Shown here one piece after another: positions 8,222-16,966 of a stretch of DNA of 64,000 nucleotides. The translations under genes were made by a program, and so were the position numbers. Source of the DNA: CBDCOD01 sp965219665 (GTDB lineage: Bacteria > Pseudomonadota > Gammaproteobacteria > CAKMZV01); contig CBDCOD010000018.1 of assembly GCA_965219665.1 (NCBI GenBank), forward strand, positions 1 through 64,000, read 5' to 3'. A model generated the notes under the pieces. It worked only from the letters and a program-made list of their open reading frames with translations. It made no database searches and was not told the DNA's origin. Positions within the stretch are counted from its first letter, which is position 1. Every line of letters starts with the position of its first letter.

Positions 8222-9442
8222 ATGATAACGACTCGAAGCATATATTCAAACCCTTTATTTGTCCTTATAGCAGCAGCTTTTTTAGTCACCATTTCTATGG
8301 GCATTCGTCAGACCATGGGGCTATTTGCCATCCCTTTCTCAGAGTTAGGTGGTGGCGATCGCGCTTGGTTCGGCTTAACTATTGCTGTTCAAAATCTATT
8401 GTGGGGCTGTGCAGCGCCTTTTTTTGGCGTTATGGCAGATCGCTGGGGAGCGCATATAACCGCTGCTGTTGGCAGTATTCTTTACGTGCTGGGATTGCTC
8501 ATAATCAGCCAGCTTGATAGTTGGAATCTTATAAGTGGACAGTTTTTTATTGGGATAGGCATGGGCGCTTGCGGCATGGCGATTTCATTGAGTGCTGTGG
8601 CTAAAGTGACCAACCCAAGCAAGCGGTCTGTATATCTGGGCATCGTCTCCGCTGCTGGATCATTTGGACAGTTTGCGTTTATTCCTCTGGCACATGATCT
8701 GTACGCCACACTGGGTTGGGCGCATTCTTTCATAGTGCTTAGTTTCATAGCTGCGCTCATGATTCCATTGGCATTTGGATTATACGGTGCGCATTATGCT
8801 ACTCAACGTACACAAGTTAAATCTGCTGATATAAGCATACAAGCCGTCTTGCAAGCAGCTCTCAGCCACCGCGGCTATATATTACTATCATCTGGTTTTT
8901 TTGTATGCGGCTTTCAGGTGGTGTTTATTGCAACGCACCTCACAGCGTACTTACGAGATTTTGGCGTTAGTGCTTCAGCTGCCTCATGGGCGTTAGCGAT
9001 GATTGGCTTGTTCAATATTTTTGGCACCTTAGCGTGTGGCTATATTGGTGGAAGATACTCCAAAAGCCTTGCGCTTGCTTGGCTATATGCGCTTCGCTCT
9101 ATCATTATCGTCCTCTTTTTATTGCTGCCGCTAAGCGATATATCCGCAATTATTTTCGGGATTTTTATCGGGTTTCTATGGCTGGGAACTATTCCATTAA
9201 CCAGCGGCTTGGTTGCGGATTTTTTCGGACCACGTTATATGACCACACTGTATGGGATTGTGTTTTTTTCGCATCAAATCGGATCTTTTCTTGGCGCATG
9301 GTTAGGCGGCATTGCCTATAATTATAATGGTAGTTATACTGCTGTATGGGTACTGACAATAGCCTTCGGATTTATAGCCAGTGTGTTACACTACCTGATA
9401 CCAGAACAAAATGAGTCGCACAATGACACGATTAAATCATGA
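8222..9442 (+). CDS. MFS transporter, unknown substrate
   Basis: A 406-residue major facilitator with about twelve hydrophobic segments. The cytoplasmic loop 2-3 motif GVMADRWGAH is the MFS motif A, and the second half repeats it weakly (GYIGGRYSK). The N-terminal MGIRQTMGLFAIPF and overall layout resemble the oxalate/formate-antiporter and monocarboxylate group; the substrate cannot be deduced. Its last four bases overlap the start of moaC (ATGA), so translation of the two is coupled, and it is transcribed away from msrP. A link to molybdenum cofactor or to sulfur-compound export is possible but only contextual. Confidence 0.85.
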   Translation: MITTRSIYSNPLFVLIAAAFLVTISMGIRQTMGLFAIPFSELGGGDRAWFGLTIAVQNLLWGCAAPFFGVMADRWGAHITAAVGSILYVLGLLIISQLDSWNLISGQFFIGIGMGACGMAISLSAVAKVTNPSKRSVYLGIVSAAGSFGQFAFIPLAHDLYATLGWAHSFIVLSFIAALMIPLAFGLYGAHYATQRTQVKSADISIQAVLQAALSHRGYILLSSGFFVCGFQVVFIATHLTAYLRDFGVSASAASWALAMIGLFNIFGTLACGYIGGRYSKSLALAWLYALRSIIIVLFLLLPLSDISAIIFGIFIGFLWLGTIPLTSGLVADFFGPRYMTTLYGIVFFSHQIGSFLGAWLGGIAYNYNGSYTAVWVLTIAFGFIASVLHYLIPEQNESHNDTIKS

Positions 9443-9927
9443 AACTGACACACTTAGATACTAAAGGGCAAGCCCACATGGTGGATGTTACTGATAAAGC
9501 TGAGAGCCAGCGCATAGCAACTGCCTATAGCTTTGTCCGTATGCTACCTACTACCTTAGCCATGGTACAACAAGGGAATGCTGCCAAAGGAGATGTCTTG
9601 GCTACTGCTCGTATTGCTGGCATAATGGCAGCCAAACAAACACCCCACCTTATCCCTATGTGCCACCCTCTTTTACTGAGTAGCGTTAAGGTGGAGTTTG
9701 AACTATTAGATACAGAACAACATTGTGGTATTGCTATTACTGCCACCTGTACACTAAACGGCAAAACAGGAGTAGAAATGGAAGCGCTAACAGCCGCTAG
9801 CATTGCTGCTCTCACTATTTATGATATGTGCAAGAGTGTTGAAAAAGGCATGCGTATCGAACAAACAGCCCTACTACACAAAAGCGGAGGGAAAAGTGGG
9901 GACTGGAACGCGCCCAAACTGCGCTAA
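9439..9927 (+). CDS. moaC: Cyclic pyranopterin monophosphate synthase MoaC
   Basis: MoaC, 162 residues, catalyses the rearrangement to cyclic pyranopterin monophosphate in molybdenum cofactor synthesis. Active-site features are present: K50 in AAKGDVL, the MCHP motif at residues 74-77, and the C-terminal GVEMEAL, YDMCKSVEKGM and GGKSGDW stretches. The start overlaps the stop of the upstream MFS gene by four bases. It is the only cofactor gene in the window, and its proximity to msrP, a molybdoenzyme gene, makes functional sense. Length agrees with E. coli MoaC (161). Confidence 0.96.
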   Translation: MKLTHLDTKGQAHMVDVTDKAESQRIATAYSFVRMLPTTLAMVQQGNAAKGDVLATARIAGIMAAKQTPHLIPMCHPLLLSSVKVEFELLDTEQHCGIAITATCTLNGKTGVEMEALTAASIAALTIYDMCKSVEKGMRIEQTALLHKSGGKSGDWNAPKLR

Positions 9928-9948
9928 CAATTAGAATACTGTTCTGTT

Positions 9949-10560
9949 ATGACTGAATTGCTTACTTGGATGTTTTTTGCCTACTTATTTGGTTCGCTAT
10001 CCAGTGCCGTTATCGTGTGTAAAAGTTTGGGGTTAGATGACCCTCGAGAATTTGGATCTAATAACCCTGGAGCAACCAATGTGCTACGCATGGGACATAA
10101 AAAAGCAGCAGCATTGGTACTATTTGGTGACGCATTCAAGGGATTTGCAGTGGTTCTGTTTGCTCAATTTTTCAGTTATTTTGCACCATTTCATATTTTA
10201 TTAGTAGGTTTGGCAGTCTTCATAGGGCATTTATACCCTATATTTTTTGACTTCAAAGGCGGTAAAGGGGTCGCTACATACTGTGGTGTGCTCGCTGCCT
10301 TTGATTGTTTTCATGGCGGCACTTTCATTAGTGCCGCCTTAACATGGTTTATTGTTATAAAATGGCTCAACATTTCTGCAGTTGCTGCAATCATATCTGC
10401 GGTGCTGACGCCTGTTTATGCTGCATTATGGTCACAATACGATGTGTCCGTGTACACTGTTCTCAGTGTGATGTCTCTATTACTCATTTGGCGACATAGA
10501 CAAAACATGGCGAATATACTAAAAAAACCAAATCATTCACAACATCAAGGAGAAAAGTAA
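9949..10560 (+). CDS. plsY: Glycerol-3-phosphate acyltransferase PlsY
   Basis: PlsY, 203 residues, an inner-membrane enzyme that transfers an acyl group from acyl-phosphate to glycerol-3-phosphate, starting phospholipid synthesis. The three family motifs are present: a GSLSSA variant of the first motif near residue 15, GSNNPGATNVLR with a following FGDAFKG, and GHLYPIFFDFKGGKGVAT. Five hydrophobic helices are seen. Its stop codon shares one base with the dapD start, and AAGGAG near its end is the ribosome site for dapD, so the two are translationally linked though functionally unrelated. Confidence 0.95.
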   Translation: MTELLTWMFFAYLFGSLSSAVIVCKSLGLDDPREFGSNNPGATNVLRMGHKKAAALVLFGDAFKGFAVVLFAQFFSYFAPFHILLVGLAVFIGHLYPIFFDFKGGKGVATYCGVLAAFDCFHGGTFISAALTWFIVIKWLNISAVAAIISAVLTPVYAALWSQYDVSVYTVLSVMSLLLIWRHRQNMANILKKPNHSQHQGEK

Positions 10561-11396
10561 TGAAATATTTAGAAAATATTATTAATGATGCTTGGGAGAA
10601 GCGGGATACCCTATCATCTGGACAAAAGTTTGCTGAGATAGAAGGAGCGGTTGAAGAAACGATTGCTGCTTTAGATAGCGGAAAAGTGCGCGTTGCTGAA
10701 CAAAAAGGAATTGGAGACTGGCATGTTAATCAGTGGGCAAAAAAGGCGGTTCTACTCTCGTTTAGATTAAGGGATAATCGGGTTATGAATGCAGGTGACG
10801 GGCTGCGTTTTTACGATAAAGTAGAAACTAAGTTTAATCAATGGAGTGAGACAGATTTTGCACAAGCTGGCATTCGTGTTGTTCCACATGCTGTGGCACG
10901 TAAAGGTAGCTATATTGCTCCCAATACCGTGCTTATGCCCTCTTATATCAATATTGGTGCCTTTGTAGATAGTGGAACGATGGTGGATACTTGGGCAACA
11001 GTTGGCTCTTGTGCACAGATAGGAAAAAACGTACACCTATCAGGCGGTGTCGGCATTGGTGGTGTCTTAGAACCGATACAAGCAGGGCCCACTATTATTG
11101 AAGACAACTGCTTTATTGGCGCGCGCTCAGAGGTTGTAGAGGGCGTGATTGTTGAAGAAGGCGCTGTCATTTCTATGGGAGTTTATATTGGTCAAAGTAC
11201 TCGCATATTTGATCGTGAAAGTGGTGAAATACTATATGGTCGTGTTCCTGCAGGTTCTGTTGTTGTCTCGGGCAATCTGCCATCTAAAACGGGGGACTAC
11301 AGTTTGTACTGTGCTGTGATTGTTAAGAAAGTTGATGCAAAAACACGCTCCAAAGTGGGTATCAATGCCCTGTTAAGACAAGCAGAGGATGTATAG
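10560..11396 (+). CDS. dapD: 2,3,4,5-tetrahydropyridine-2,6-dicarboxylate N-succinyltransferase DapD
   Basis: DapD, 278 residues, uses succinyl-CoA to make N-succinyl-2-amino-6-ketopimelate in the succinylase branch of lysine and diaminopimelate synthesis. Left-handed beta-helix hexapeptide repeats run from about residue 110 to 220, with GGVGIGGVLEP and SEVVEGV typical of the enzyme. Length matches E. coli DapD (274). A strong AAGGAG ribosome site lies inside the end of plsY. The first dapE starts on the next base after its stop, giving a dapD-dapE-dapE operon. Confidence 0.97.
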   Translation: MKYLENIINDAWEKRDTLSSGQKFAEIEGAVEETIAALDSGKVRVAEQKGIGDWHVNQWAKKAVLLSFRLRDNRVMNAGDGLRFYDKVETKFNQWSETDFAQAGIRVVPHAVARKGSYIAPNTVLMPSYINIGAFVDSGTMVDTWATVGSCAQIGKNVHLSGGVGIGGVLEPIQAGPTIIEDNCFIGARSEVVEGVIVEEGAVISMGVYIGQSTRIFDRESGEILYGRVPAGSVVVSGNLPSKTGDYSLYCAVIVKKVDAKTRSKVGINALLRQAEDV

Positions 11397-12533
11397 ATGT
11401 CGCAGTTAGCTTTACAGATTGCTCAAGAACTTGTATCACGTGCTTCTGTTACTCCAAATGATGCAGGATGCCAAGAGCATCTTATAACACTATTAGAACC
11501 ATTAGGCTTTACCTGCCATCGATTGCAATATGGTGAGGTCTCCAATTTATGGGCAACCCGTGGCAGTGGCGCACCACTTACCGTCTATCTTGGGCATACC
11601 GATGTCGTACCAAGTGGCGCTAATAGCCAATGGGAAAGTGCACCGTTCACTCCCACTATACGTAATGGCTATTTATATGGCAGAGGCAGCGCGGATATGA
11701 AAGGATCTGTTGCCTGTTTTGTCGCGGCATTGCATACCTTTTTAGAACAGCATGACACCCACAAAGGCACCATTGGCGTACTCATAACCAGTGATGAAGA
11801 GGCATTGGCTATTGATGGCATTCGTCGCGTGGTCAGTGACTATTTCACCAAAAATAGCATACAGATTGATTATTGCTTGGTGGGCGAACCAACCAGTGAA
11901 CATACTCTATTTGATACGATTAAAAATGGGCGACGCGGCTCGCTTAATGGCACACTTACAATCAAAGGAAAACAAGGGCATATTGCTTATCCGCATTTTG
12001 CACTAAACCCTATTTCCCTTGCAGCACCTTGGCTACAAGAAGTAACAAAAATACAATGGGACAAAGGCAATCAATATTTTGAACCGACTGGGTTTGAAAT
12101 ATCTAATATCAACGCAGGAACTGGTGCTGCAAATGTTATCCCTGGTGAAATCAGCATTACCTTTAACTTTCGTTATAACACTGAGCATACTATGGAGAGC
12201 TTGCAGCAGCGCATGAAACAGCTATGCGACCGACACGGCTTCAATTACACCCTAACTTGGGAGCACTCTGGCGCCCCCTTCTTAGCTAAAGCCGACGGTG
12301 CATTAATAAAAGCGTGTAAACAAGCCGCAAAAGAGCACGTAGGTAAAACGCCTGAGCTGTCAACTTCTGGTGGAACGTCTGACGGACGCTTTATCGCTCC
12401 AACTGGTGCTGAAACTGTTGAGTTCGGCGGACTAAGCAAAACCATTCATCAAGCAAATGAGCGCATTGGGTTGGACGAAATAGAAGCGCTGACAATCGCT
12501 TACACTAAAGTGCTAAAAACATTAGCGACATAA
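11397..12533 (+). CDS. dapE: Succinyl-diaminopimelate desuccinylase DapE, copy 1
   Basis: DapE, 378 residues, removes succinate from N-succinyl-LL-diaminopimelate. Dinuclear zinc site residues are visible: H and D in GHTDVVP, D in YGRGSADMKG, the Glu pair in ITSDEE, E in VGEPTS and the C-terminal H in TIHQANE. The dimerisation part holds KGKQGHIAYPH. The sequence STSGGTSDGRF is the standard substrate-binding stretch. It begins on the base after the dapD stop. A second, very similar dapE follows 17 bases downstream, so one of the pair arose by tandem duplication. This copy is the one with the fully canonical STSGGTSDGRF motif. Confidence 0.96.
   Translation: MSQLALQIAQELVSRASVTPNDAGCQEHLITLLEPLGFTCHRLQYGEVSNLWATRGSGAPLTVYLGHTDVVPSGANSQWESAPFTPTIRNGYLYGRGSADMKGSVACFVAALHTFLEQHDTHKGTIGVLITSDEEALAIDGIRRVVSDYFTKNSIQIDYCLVGEPTSEHTLFDTIKNGRRGSLNGTLTIKGKQGHIAYPHFALNPISLAAPWLQEVTKIQWDKGNQYFEPTGFEISNINAGTGAANVIPGEISITFNFRYNTEHTMESLQQRMKQLCDRHGFNYTLTWEHSGAPFLAKADGALIKACKQAAKEHVGKTPELSTSGGTSDGRFIAPTGAETVEFGGLSKTIHQANERIGLDEIEALTIAYTKVLKTLAT
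12093..12128 (+). repeat. 36-bp perfect repeat shared by the two dapE copies
   Basis: These 36 bases are identical to positions 13253-13288, coding for the FEISNINAGTGA stretch in both paralogs. Synonymous sites around it differ between the copies, so the perfect block may reflect recent gene conversion or simple constraint. The two copies are 1160 bases apart in direct orientation and could recombine. Confidence 0.85.
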
Positions 12534-12550
12534 ACACACATTGAGGCACT

Positions 12551-13693
12551 ATGACAGAACTGGCAAACGCTCTTGGGTACGCGAAAAAATTGATTGAACG
12601 TCCTTCGGTTAGCCCTGAAGATAATGGTTGCCAAGACTATTTAATTAGTTTGCTTGAGCCTTTAGGCTTCACCTGCCACAAAATACAGTATGGTGAAGTA
12701 TCCAATTTGTGGGCAACGCGTGGCACAGGCGCACCACTCACTGTATATCTTGGGCATACCGATGTCGTGCCGGTTGGTGAGGAAAACCAATGGCAGAGCC
12801 CACCTTTCACCCCTACCCTGCGTGATGGCTATTTATACGGCAGAGGAAGTGCTGATATGAAAAGCTCCGTTGCCTGCTTTATTGCAGCATTGGAGATTTT
12901 TTTGGCACAGCACCCAGATCATAAAGGCACTATTGGTGTACTTATTACCAGCGATGAAGAGAAAAAGGCTATTGATGGTGTACGCCGTGTCGTGACTGAA
13001 TATTTTGCTGAGAACAACATTAAAATTGATTACTGCTTAGTTGGCGAGCCGAGCAGCGAGCACGCTCTGTTTGATATGATTAAAAATGGGCGACGTGGTG
13101 TACTTAATGGCACTTTGAATATTAAGGGAAAACAAGGTCATATCGCTTATCCTCACTTTGCCTTAAATCCCGTTAGTTTAGCTGCTGACTGGCTGCAAGA
13201 AGTAACCCAAATACAGTGGGACAATGGCAATCAGTATTTTGAGCCCACTGGATTTGAAATATCTAATATCAACGCAGGAACTGGTGCTAAGAACGTCATC
13301 CCTAGCGAGCTAAGCGTGTGTTTTAGCATACGCTATAACACCGAACAAACAGTAGAATCCTTACAGCAACGTATGATAACGCTCTGTGATAAACACGGCT
13401 TTGATTATGAGCTGACTTGGGTTCATCCAGCAGAGCCTTACTTAGCAAGAGAGGGAGCCTTAGTAAAGGCGTGTCAGCAGGCAGCATACGAACAATTGGG
13501 GGTGACTCCTCAATTATCTACCTCTGGCTGCACATCAGATGGGAGATTTGTTGCGCCAACTGGTGCTGAAACCGTTGAGTTTGGCGGATTAAGCACCACC
13601 ATGCACCAAATAAATGAGCGTATTGGTGTGGATGAAATAGAAGCGTTAAGCGGCGCTTATACTAAAGTGCTCCGCATTCTTTTAGTTGACTAA
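12551..13693 (+). CDS. DapE paralog, copy 2 (tandem duplicate)
   Basis: A 380-residue intact paralog of the gene just upstream, roughly 70-75% identical by eye along the whole length. All metal ligands are kept: GHTDVVP, YGRGSADMKS, ITSDEE, VGEPSS and H in TMHQINE. One notable change is STSGC in place of STSGG in the substrate-binding loop, and the segment around residues 255-260 (SVCFSIRY) differs from the ITFNFRY of copy 1. It may be a second desuccinylase or may have shifted to another N-acyl amino acid or dipeptide; the sequence alone does not tell. A 12-bp hairpin overlaps and follows its stop codon. Confidence 0.9.
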   Translation: MTELANALGYAKKLIERPSVSPEDNGCQDYLISLLEPLGFTCHKIQYGEVSNLWATRGTGAPLTVYLGHTDVVPVGEENQWQSPPFTPTLRDGYLYGRGSADMKSSVACFIAALEIFLAQHPDHKGTIGVLITSDEEKKAIDGVRRVVTEYFAENNIKIDYCLVGEPSSEHALFDMIKNGRRGVLNGTLNIKGKQGHIAYPHFALNPVSLAADWLQEVTQIQWDNGNQYFEPTGFEISNINAGTGAKNVIPSELSVCFSIRYNTEQTVESLQQRMITLCDKHGFDYELTWVHPAEPYLAREGALVKACQQAAYEQLGVTPQLSTSGCTSDGRFVAPTGAETVEFGGLSTTMHQINERIGVDEIEALSGAYTKVLRILLVD

Positions 13694-13718
13694 AGCTGGA
13701 AGGGAGCCTTCCAGCTTT
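13692..13718 (+). terminator. Hairpin terminator after the dapD-dapE-dapE operon
   Basis: A perfect 12-bp inverted repeat (AAAGCTGGAAGG / CCTTCCAGCTTT) with a GAG loop overlaps the stop codon. The T-tract after it is short and interrupted (TTTACTT), so termination may be partial or Rho-assisted. prmC starts 32 bases downstream on the same strand. Confidence 0.65.
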
Positions 13719-13750
13719 ACTTAGTACAGTAACTTAAAATACAAATACTC

Positions 13751-14584
13751 ATGCACACACAGGCATGGATAAGACAGGCTGTATCAACCCTACAGCAAGC
13801 AAATATAGAAGGCGACTTATACTTAGAATGCCGGCTACTACTGGCTCATGTTACCGAACAAACAGTAACTCAATTGGTTACTGACCCCACGCGCTCAATA
13901 GAACAATGCCATTTATCTCTCTTGGAGCGCTTACTGGAGCGGCGCCTACACGGAGAGCCTATTGCCTACCTGCTTGGCACAGCAACTTTTTTCTCCTTAA
14001 CCCTCCAAGTAAATCCTACTGTACTGATTCCACGCTCTGATACAGAACCTATGGTTGAATGGCTCCTTCAGCAGTCGCTCCCTGAAAATGCACAGGTGCT
14101 CGATTTAGGCTGTGGTAGTGGTGCCATTGCCTTGGCATTAAAGGCACAACGCCCTAACTGGCAAGTAACTGCTATTGATAATACTGAAGAGGCAATAGCG
14201 TGCACGCAAGCAAATGCTAAACGATTAGGCTGCCCAGTTCACACTATCCATAGCAACTGGTTTACACATTGTGAGCAGTCTTTTCATGCCATCATTAGCA
14301 ACCCACCTTATATTGCACCAGATCGTTCTGAATTAGAGCAGCTTGACTACGAACCTGCTCATGCACTTATCTCGCCAAAGAGCGGTTTAGCAGACTTAGA
14401 GCATATAGCCACCCATGCACCTAAGCATCTATTAACAGACGGCATACTATGTTGCGAACATGGGTATGATCAGGCTTTTGCCTTTCAATCCTTACTCAAG
14501 CAAAAGTGCTATACAACTATCGAATCGCACCAAGATTGGCGCGGTAAATCCCGTTTCACCTCAGCGAGCCGGCCATGCCAATAA
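13751..14584 (+). CDS. prmC: Release factor glutamine methyltransferase PrmC
   Basis: PrmC (HemK), 277 residues, methylates the GGQ glutamine of release factors RF1 and RF2. The N-terminal helical domain contains LECRLLLAHV; the SAM-binding motif is VLDLGCGSGAIALAL near residue 118, and the catalytic NPPYIAP motif is near residue 188. Length equals E. coli PrmC (277). Its 3' end overlaps the convergent mevalonate kinase gene by 24 bases. In many bacteria prmC follows prfA, but no release-factor gene is present here. Confidence 0.96.
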   Translation: MHTQAWIRQAVSTLQQANIEGDLYLECRLLLAHVTEQTVTQLVTDPTRSIEQCHLSLLERLLERRLHGEPIAYLLGTATFFSLTLQVNPTVLIPRSDTEPMVEWLLQQSLPENAQVLDLGCGSGAIALALKAQRPNWQVTAIDNTEEAIACTQANAKRLGCPVHTIHSNWFTHCEQSFHAIISNPPYIAPDRSELEQLDYEPAHALISPKSGLADLEHIATHAPKHLLTDGILCCEHGYDQAFAFQSLLKQKCYTTIESHQDWRGKSRFTSASRPCQ

Positions 14585-15499
14585 CGCGCCAGCGGCATTT
14601 CCTGAAACCGACCCTGCACCGCTGATTTTAGCAGCGCCACCAACTGCTTCTATTGCAGCAATACGCTCTTGCACTGCAACTGGAACGACACCAATAGCAC
14701 ATAATAGCCGATGTACAGCACGTATGTTAGCAAGCCATAGCGCATAGTCTTGCTGTTGTAATGCTGCTACTAAATCTTTAAGCACGTTCTGCCAAGCCGA
14801 TTTGTTCTTTTTCAGCTGCGGCATTGCCTGCGCCACGCACTGCGCGGTTGTACTCTGTGGCATGCCACTCATGCTTAATGTGAAAGGGAATAAAGCGGGT
14901 ATATCACTGCTATTTATTTGCCCGTTTTGCCATAAAACAGGCCGATTATGCCAGCACACCCAAGCATCTAAGCCGCTACTGCGACCATGTGCAATATTTT
15001 CGGCGCACTCAACCTGTGTCAAAGGATTGGAGATTTCACCCCAGGCATTGATACAACAACGCATAATGGCTGCTGCCAGTGCGGCTGATGAGCCCATGCC
15101 AGAACCCATAGGGATAGTACTATCAATCACTATTTCCCACCCATTATGTAAGATATATTGCCTTCTACAGTCTGCATGATTCATATACAGAGCTACACAG
15201 TAAAACACATAGTCTGCTGTGCTTTGTAGAATATCTTGTGCTGCTAACTCTCCAGCCAAAAAACGTGCATGACGCCAATTGACGCTCTGATATAGGGCCT
15301 CTATCACTTCCCAACTATAAAAAACGCCCTGCCAATAGATGCCATCACCTTCAGCACGTTTAATCTGACAGGTGCAGCTCTGATCTGAAGGAATTGCTAG
15401 CGCAGGAAACCCTAAAATGACAGCATACTCCCCAAAAACAATCAGTTTACCTTGCGCACTCCCTGTAAAACATTGATGGCTATTCATGCCAAAGCACAT
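14561..15499 (-). CDS. GHMP kinase, probably mevalonate kinase
   Basis: A 312-residue GHMP-family kinase. Motif 1 is SAQGKLIVFGEYAV, with Gln where Pro is usual; motif 2, the ATP loop, is PMGSGMGSSAALAAA; the catalytic Asp lies in HGRSSGLDAWV, matching HGxPSGID of mevalonate kinases; motif 3 is AKISGAGSVSGNAAGALL. This points to mevalonate kinase, which phosphorylates mevalonate with ATP. HMG-CoA reductase and type 2 IPP isomerase genes elsewhere in the window support a mevalonate route. Phosphomevalonate kinase is a less likely alternative. The start may be 15499 or 15487; neither has a clear ribosome site. The 3' end overlaps prmC tail to tail. Confidence 0.8.
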   Translation of the reverse strand: MCFGMNSHQCFTGSAQGKLIVFGEYAVILGFPALAIPSDQSCTCQIKRAEGDGIYWQGVFYSWEVIEALYQSVNWRHARFLAGELAAQDILQSTADYVFYCVALYMNHADCRRQYILHNGWEIVIDSTIPMGSGMGSSAALAAAIMRCCINAWGEISNPLTQVECAENIAHGRSSGLDAWVCWHNRPVLWQNGQINSSDIPALFPFTLSMSGMPQSTTAQCVAQAMPQLKKNKSAWQNVLKDLVAALQQQDYALWLANIRAVHRLLCAIGVVPVAVQERIAAIEAVGGAAKISGAGSVSGNAAGALLAWPAR

Positions 15500-15582
15500 G
15501 TACGCTGAGAAAGGCTAAGCAATGCCCTATCATATCAATGTATTGCTATGGCAAAACAATGGATATAAATCTGGTGCGCCCA

Positions 15583-16965
15583 TCACGCCATACTAAAGCA
15601 GGGAACACGCACCCCCCGCTCCAATTGCTGCATGACCTCTTCTAAGTCGCTGACTCTAGTCATATCTTCTCCACGCACACGCAGTAGGACATCACCTGAG
15701 CGAATTCCAGCATAATGCGCAGGGCTATTAGCACGTACACGTTTTACAAATAAGCCTGTTTGTATATGCTCCTTAAAGCTATCAGGCAAAACGCTCACAT
15801 AAACACCTAATCCCTCTATGCTTCGCCCTGATTGACTATGTCCATTCTGTGCTTTTTGTGCTTCATCAGGTAGCAAGCCGATGACTGGATGCAATTGAAT
15901 TGTTTCACCTTTGCGTATAATATTTATCGTTGCTTCTTCTCCAACTGGCGCTATGCCGACCATAGGAGGTAGTTCGTATGACTGATTGACTCGTCTACCG
16001 TTAAAATGCGTAATCACATCACCTACTTTAAGCCCACCTTTATCTGCAGCACTATCGGGCAAAATTTCAACAACTAAAGCACCATGCGGTTTATCTAAAT
16101 CAAAACTTTCAGATAACTCTGAAGTAACTTCTTGAATATGCACCCCTAAATATCCACGTGTCACTGCTCCTTTTTCTTTCAGTTGTTGCACAATATGCAT
16201 GACCAAATCCACGGGGATAGCAAATGAAAGCCCTTGAAAACCACCACTGCCGCTATAAATTTGAGAATTGATACCTATGACTTCACCTGATAAATTGAAC
16301 AAAGGACCTCCTGAATTACCAGGATTTACAGCCGCATCTGTCTGAATAAATGGCACATAAGAATCATTTGGCAAACTTCTGCGCTTTGCGCTAACAATCC
16401 CTGAAGTCACCGAGTAATCAAACCCAAAAGGCGATCCTATAGCAATGACCCACTCCCCGACCTTAAGTTTTTCCGAGTTACCAAACCGCACTGCCCGTAA
16501 ATTTTTAGCATCTATTTTTAACAGTGCAATGTCTGTGCGCTTATCACTGCCAACCAGCTCTGCTTTCATTTCACGTAAGTCATTAAGGCGCACTACGATT
16601 TCATCAGCTTCTTTTATAACATGATGATTAGTCACAATATAGCCATCAGAGTCAATGATAAAACCTGATCCGAGTGAGTTCAATCGCCTGCGACCATCAG
16701 GATTACTCTCTTTTCTATCACCCTGTGGCGCATCAAAGAAAAACCGTAACCAATCCTCAGGCATATTCCGATACTGCTGTGGCAAATTCTGACGCGCATC
16801 ATCGCGCCGCTGATATTTCAGAATACTAATGTTAACAACCGAGGGACTGTTCTCTTCAACCAACTTTGAGAAGTCTATCAAATGCGCTTTAGCACCCAAT
16901 GAAACTAGTACACCGTAAAGCAGAATTGATACAATATTTATCCCATGTTTTTTACTTTTTTGCAT
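15583..16965 (-). CDS. Periplasmic DegQ/MucD-type serine protease with frameshifted C-terminus
   Basis: A 460-residue trypsin-like periplasmic protease and chaperone of the HtrA family. It has an N-terminal hydrophobic export segment, then the catalytic triad: His in VTNHHVI (about residue 115), Asp in RTDIALL (about 146) and Ser in GNSGGPL (about 217), followed by two PDZ domains. The start at 16965 has GAGGG upstream. The last residues as read (CFSMA) are wrong for the family. Removing one G of the GGG at 15601-15603 restores a normal ending (VPALVWRDGRTRFIS and on) to a stop at 15546-15548. It follows rseC with one base between, as mucC-mucD do in Pseudomonas. Confidence 0.93.
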   Translation of the reverse strand: MQKSKKHGINIVSILLYGVLVSLGAKAHLIDFSKLVEENSPSVVNISILKYQRRDDARQNLPQQYRNMPEDWLRFFFDAPQGDRKESNPDGRRRLNSLGSGFIIDSDGYIVTNHHVIKEADEIVVRLNDLREMKAELVGSDKRTDIALLKIDAKNLRAVRFGNSEKLKVGEWVIAIGSPFGFDYSVTSGIVSAKRRSLPNDSYVPFIQTDAAVNPGNSGGPLFNLSGEVIGINSQIYSGSGGFQGLSFAIPVDLVMHIVQQLKEKGAVTRGYLGVHIQEVTSELSESFDLDKPHGALVVEILPDSAADKGGLKVGDVITHFNGRRVNQSYELPPMVGIAPVGEEATINIIRKGETIQLHPVIGLLPDEAQKAQNGHSQSGRSIEGLGVYVSVLPDSFKEHIQTGLFVKRVRANSPAHYAGIRSGDVLLRVRGEDMTRVSDLEEVMQQLERGVRVPCFSMA

Positions 16966-16966
16966 A

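Noticed and set aside
10767..11036. Minus-strand ORF within dapD
   Set aside because: Entirely antisense to a gene with clear hexapeptide repeats; no supporting features.
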